Source of the DNA: Smittium culicis
Lineage: Eukaryota > Kickxellomycota > Harpellomycetes > Harpellales > Legeriomycetaceae
Assembly (NCBI GenBank): GCA_001970855.1
Contig: LSSN01005304.1
Location: 1-10,734 of the forward strand
Length of the DNA: 10,734 nucleotides
Direction: 5' to 3'
Shown here: positions 6,783-10,734 of the stretch, piece after piece
Numbering within the stretch: the stretch's first letter is position 1
Layout of the letters: every line of letters begins with the position of its first letter
Notes under the pieces: model-generated
The model's input: only the letters and a program-made list of their open reading frames with translations
Databases searched by the model: none
What the model was told of the DNA's origin: nothing
Translations under genes and position numbers: made by a program

Positions 6783-7954
6783 CATCTATCAGCACAACTT
6801 ATCGCCATTCCAAATTTTTCGGATTATATTAATTAATAAAAAGTAATAAGACCAAAAAGAAATTATATCTAATTTTTATAAATCACTTTTATGCTAATAT
6901 TAATTAGATGTTATTCAATATTTAAGCAATCCTTTTGATATCAACCTCGCTTTTCAAAATTATGCGATTTTGTTTTAGATTTTGACTTATAAATCTCTTT
7001 TTTTTTTACTAATAAACTTTGATGTTGAATATAAATTTCCAAAAAAAAGTTTTAAAGTCAATTCTTATAATAAAGTGACTTAATATTCAGTTAGGTACTT
7101 ATGTTTTTTAAAAGCATATATGACTAAATAAAAAACAATCTTTATGCATAATGATATTTTTAATGTATTTAAATTCCTGCATTTATTAAGCTTATTGCGA
7201 AAATTTTCCGGTTAATGATTAAAATGAATGAGGCTTTCAGCTATCTGTATTAATGCAATGCATTCTTATATTCTAGCAATTCCTTTTTATATAGATACAT
7301 TATGCATAAGATTAAAATAAAATTTTAATTCACGCTTTATGAAAAAATCATATGCTAACAAATTATTAATTTTTTGGGATAAAAAAAATATAAATAATTC
7401 TACCCCTTTCCGAAGCCAACACTCTTGAACATAATTAAAAAGCATAGTTGGATAATATTGATAGTTCAAAAAATTCCAACCGCTCCGAAAAGAGTTAATG
7501 TGCTAGAATTAAACTTTTTAAGAAAATTTTTCAATTTATCTATAAATGGTAGATCCTGAGTCAGAAAGCACCTTTTTATTGCTTATTATTGTTCCTTATA
7601 GTTTCATATTACTATATTCATTATCTGAATTGGGAAGTATTTTGATTTTTCTAAATAATTATTTGTTTTATAAAATATTACTTGATAACAAAAGCTTATT
7701 TTTTTTTCATTTGTGAATAATCCTATAAGCAAATCATGGCAAACTACCAATATAAATAAAAAGCCCTCTTTGTAAATAGTCACCTAAATGACAAAAAGTT
7801 TATATTCTTAGTTTTTTCTGATTGTACTCTCAATAAGCTTATTATAATAAAATTTTCATATAATATACATAATACTTATAAATAGGAAAGAATTTTATAA
7901 TAGTTTATTATTTTTGTACGTTAAATACCCAAAATTTTGACGGTATTGACTTTA

Positions 7955-8016
7955 ATGAAAAAAAAAAAATTTTAATTTTTTTACCTTGTTCATTTAACTT
8001 TAAAATTTTTTTTCAT
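7955..8016. repeat. Imperfect A/T hairpin
   Basis: The 21-bp segment 7955-7975 (ATG, 12 A, TTTTAA) is complementary to 8000-8016 (TTAAAA, 8 T, CAT) apart from the length of the homopolymer. The loop is about 24 bp. The shared ends (ATG/CAT and TTAA) make it more than a simple A/T run, but low complexity limits its significance. Confidence 0.35.
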
Positions 8017-8155
8017 AAGCTCTTTCAGAGGTCATTGAATTTTTTTTTTGTTCTACCAAAATTTATTGGTCTAAAGGCAAATTTATTAAACAACATGGAA
8101 AAATAAAAACTTATTGATATTAAATATAGTACATTCAATAAAATAGAATATTTAC

Positions 8156-8168
8156 TTGGTTTAACCAA
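8156..8168. repeat. Short palindrome TTGGTT-T-AACCAA
   Basis: Perfect 6-bp arms at 8156-8161 and 8163-8168 flank a single T. A related dyad, ACCAA at 8055-8059 with TTGGT at 8066-8070, lies 90 bp to the left. Function unknown. Confidence 0.4.
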
Positions 8169-8239
8169 TTATGGTTTAAATAAAAGTTAAAAGGTGTAGA
8201 ACCTGGTAAGTGTTGAAAAATCAAAGTCTATATTTAATA

Positions 8240-8301
8240 AATGAGGTGTTTATTAATGAGGTACTATATAGCGTATATTGTATATTATATATTGTATATT
8301 G
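8240..8301. repeat. Small tandem repeats
   Basis: AATGAGGT occurs at 8240-8247 and 8255-8262, inside similar TTAAT-rich flanks. Immediately right, GTATATTG occurs at 8273-8280 and 8294-8301 around a TATATTAT core, forming a microsatellite-like AT repeat. Replication slippage explains this adequately. Confidence 0.4.
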
Positions 8302-8347
8302 AATTAAATCGCATAAATACATGTTTCCTAATAAATAAAAAACCATC

Positions 8348-8420
8348 TTTTTTAATTAACTGAACCAATTCCCAGTTAAAAAGAAGCTATGAACGCGGCT
8401 AGTGGGGGTCAGTTAAAAAA
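8348..8420. repeat. 73-bp foldback with a GC-rich core
   Basis: The left arm 8348-8366 (six T, AATT, AACTGAACC) is complementary to the right arm 8407-8420 (GGTCAGTT, six A), allowing a 4-bp gap and one extra base. A second dyad, TTAACTG at 8356-8362 with CAGTTAA at 8373-8379, uses the same left-arm core. The enclosed stretch at 8385-8408 is markedly GC-rich (contains GCGGCT and GGGGG). It could be a miniature mobile element, a structured RNA or a relic; no target-site duplication is clear. Confidence 0.4.
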
Positions 8421-9350
8421 TTGCTATTTAAATGTGCTTACTAAATTTTTAAAAGTTTGTTATTTTACTTTTTAAATATGATCAACAAATTAATTAGTTG
8501 TAATATGAAAATTTTACAGCAAATATATTTTTCAACTTGAATTAAACTAACAGAAAAATAAAAAAATACCTTTAAATTTATTAAATAGTATTAATAATCA
8601 GTGGATATATGTATTATCCTATTATAAAGATGTATTTTTGTTTATAAACCGCCATTTTGTATCAAAAGTCAATGAAACCATAAATTTTATCACTAAGGAT
8701 AATAAAATTCTTTACATACTATATGATTTATATATTAGTTTAAATTTTCAAAACAATTAGAATTTCTGAAATTCAATTTCAACTTTTATAAATTATATTA
8801 TAGACTATTCTCGAAAAATATATTTGAAAATTCCGGCTCAAAATGATAATTTTGAACATCGTTTTATAACCAAATTAAATGATGAGTAAAAAGTGAATAC
8901 TTTATTAATAAACAATCATAAAAAAATTTCAAATCTCTTTTTTATTGATGGAATAATTTTAATTCTTAGTTTTTTCCAATTAATAATTAACTAAATACAA
9001 ATTTATAGATTTATTATTGTGTGTATTTTATTTATCTTCCAGGTAAACGATATTTATGCTCAAATACTTATTCACTTGCTTTAGTTTGAATATTGTTAGT
9101 TTAGTTATTTATTTGAATGGTTTAAAACATAGTTTATAAAGAAAATTCTTAATAAATAAAAAAATAACTAAAATTTTATCTTTTAGACATAAAAAAACAT
9201 ATCTTAGTATTCATGATCTATAAAATAAAATTCAAAGGAAATTATTAAAAAAAAAAAAAATACTAATGTATGAAAATACTCCCGTTTTCACCATGTGGTT
9301 CTCCTTGATTAAATTAATCCTATTTATTATCCAATTATTGTTGTTCCATA

Positions 9351-9369
9351 GCTCGAATTGACTCCGAGC
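9351..9369. repeat. Small hairpin GCTCG/CGAGC
   Basis: Arms of 5 bp at 9351-9355 and 9365-9369 enclose 9 bp. It is notable only because it is GC-rich within an AT-rich tract, and it lies inside a GC-richer patch (9285-9370). Confidence 0.3.
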
Positions 9370-10148
9370 ATAGTTTGAAGTATTAAAGGGTAACAAATGC
9401 TAAAAAATATGTGATAAATTAGTAATATGGGAAATTAATATGATAAATATTTTTAAAAGTTAATAAAACATCAATCATTTATACTGCTATTTAAAATATT
9501 ATAGTGATAAAATTTAATATTATACTGACTATTCTTGAACTGATGCTCAAATAATAAATAAATTATAATATTAATTCTAAAAAAAAAAATCTCACAAGGT
9601 ACTAGTTTAAATTTTAGTAATTGAATCTGTGTGCCTGACCGCTTTTTATTCAAATACAAAAAAATATACAACATGTCAGTTATTTTTTGTTATCTATATA
9701 GAATACATAGACCTAAAGTATTCTCCAAGGATAAAAGATGTGTAGTTTTATTTTCTTTATTATCTGTAGCCTGAGAACAAATGTTTACATAGTTATTTTT
9801 ATACAATGCTAAACAAAGAAATTTTTAGTTTATTATTTTATTATACCACTGTTATTGCCATAATTTTAAAAATATATTTCCTTTGCTCATATTATTTTCT
9901 TTCGGTTGCGAAATAAACTATTATTCTGAAAAAGTAAGCTAAGATACACGGTTAATTTTGTTAATTCTTATCCTTATTTGATGTTTACTAAATAAATTTT
10001 ACTATAGGTATTAAAGATTTTTTATTGAAGAATAAAATAAGGGGAATAAATCATCCATAAATCTAAACTATAAATGTAATCAAAAACGAATTAAACTCTA
10101 CTGATATATCAACTAAAATAGTAATAGCAATGCTATCTGTAAACAATT

Positions 10149-10190
10149 ATTGCTCCAGGGAGATAAGCCCTCGGCGAAAATTATAGCAAT
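10149..10190. repeat. Nested inverted repeats in a GC-richer patch
   Basis: ATTGCT at 10149-10154 pairs with AGCAAT at 10185-10190, and within it AGGG at 10157-10160 pairs with CCCT at 10168-10171. The two dyads could stack into one stem with internal loops. It stands out from the surrounding A/T-rich sequence, but no RNA family is recognised. Confidence 0.35.
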
Positions 10191-10514
10191 TTAAATCTGA
10201 ATATAAGTTTATATCGATGATATTAAAATTAAATTCTTTAATTATATAGTGATTAAAAACAAACCTTTTTTTATGTAGTAATCTAAAAAAGAAATATACT
10301 TAATTCCAATAAAAGACTTCTTTAAATTTCAAGATTATTTAAACTGATTTTAGGCATTGTTAATATTATTAAATATTTGTATAGAATGTTTAAACGATAT
10401 TACATATAAATAAATGAGTCCTTTCCCAATAGAATTTTTTATTTTATTTCTTTTTATGATTATTTTTCTTTGTTTTAGTGCTGTTTGAGTATATATGTCG
10501 TATTAAAAACCTAC

Positions 10515-10734
10515 CATCCAATGATATAAAATTATTATGATCTGAAAGAGATAGCACTTGATGTTTTTTTCTCTTTTAAAAAAGAAAATCACAGATTTTT
10601 TTTTTACAAATTATTTTTTTTTATTCTTACCATATTATTTTATTTATACCTATCATCATCATTATTTTCTCTTTATGAACAACATTTCTTATTAATTGTA
10701 AGAGATATACATCATCACGAAAAAGGTAAAAAAA
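10515..10734 (-). CDS. Possible exons of a minus-strand gene entering from the right edge
   Basis: Reading the minus strand from 10734, 28 codons are open (including RDDVYLLQLIRNVVHKEK) up to a candidate donor G|GTATAA at 10650/10649. A 108-bp candidate intron, close in size to those of the eight-exon gene, ends in a pyrimidine-rich CAG at 10542. A 27-nt candidate exon, 10541-10515, continues in phase 1 without a stop and ends at G|GTAGGT. I could not place the next exon convincingly. Without the splice the frame instead stops at TAA 10627-10629, which would make it a C-terminus. Both readings are speculative; the open stretch is short enough to be chance. Confidence 0.2.

Larger units (their letters stand above)
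6783..10514. other. Gene-poor AT-rich tract
   Basis: About 3.7 kb without a supportable gene, tRNA or rRNA. Open frames here are short, low in complexity, and no longer than expected for this composition. The tract holds several foldbacks and minor repeats listed separately (7955-8016, 8055-8168, 8240-8301, 8348-8420, 9351-9369, 10149-10190) and many A or T homopolymers. Small GC-richer patches at about 8385-8410, 9285-9370 and 10150-10175 break the pattern and could be remnants of coding or mobile sequence. I recognise no element family. Confidence 0.55.

Noticed and set aside
8884..8960. C/D-box snoRNA suggested by ATGATGA near 8880
   Set aside because: No CTGA D box follows within a suitable distance and no terminal stem is visible.
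9471..9674. 67-residue minus-strand open frame with an ATG
   Set aside because: Its composition is dominated by Ile, Phe, Asn, Lys and Tyr from A/T-rich codons, and its length is expected by chance.
10490..10515. Third exon after 10515 using the CAG at about 10480
   Set aside because: It would need an intron of about 34 bp, far shorter than any other intron in the window.
1..10734. CRISPR array, bacterial operon, tRNA or rRNA
   Set aside because: There are no regularly spaced repeats, no Shine-Dalgarno-led gene chains and no tRNA or rRNA signature; spliced genes show the DNA is eukaryotic.

Overview
The window is nuclear DNA from a eukaryote with a very AT-rich genome. Genes stand out as islands of more balanced composition in long A/T-rich spacers. 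Introns are short (89 to 183 bp), begin with GT and end with AG. Stop codons TAA and TAG both terminate recognisable proteins at the expected place, which fits the standard code. The Tudor-SN sequence, small introns and a secreted DM9-repeat protein suggest an early-diverging fungus (for example a Zoopagomycota or Harpellales-like lineage). That placement is an inference of low confidence; a small animal or protist genome is not excluded.

Layout. Positions 1-2313 (+) carry most of a Tudor-SN (SND1-type) gene, cut by the left edge and open without introns for 770 residues. A 359-bp convergent spacer follows. On the minus strand, 4578 down to 2673, there is an eight-exon gene for a 337-residue Ser/Asp/Glu-rich protein with a short coiled coil. 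I reconstructed it by hand: all seven introns have GT/AG ends and every phase joins without a stop, down to an in-frame TAA. I do not recognise the family. Positions 4579-6142 hold no gene I can support, but contain a cluster of short inverted and direct motifs upstream of the eight-exon gene. On the minus strand, 6721-6143 encodes a 192-residue secreted protein with a signal peptide and two DM9 (DUF3421) repeats, with a TATA box and a 16-bp palindrome upstream. From about 6790 to the right edge there are nearly 4 kb of gene-poor, AT-rich DNA with several short foldbacks. At the extreme right edge a minus-strand open segment with a plausible splice site may be the start of another gene running in from outside.

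The three genes do not look like a functional cluster: an RNA-binding/decay factor, an unrecognised probably intracellular protein, and a secreted lectin-like protein. The most interesting items are the unrecognised eight-exon gene with its microexon and tandem splice acceptors, the DM9 protein, and a loss of one aromatic-cage position in the Tudor domain.
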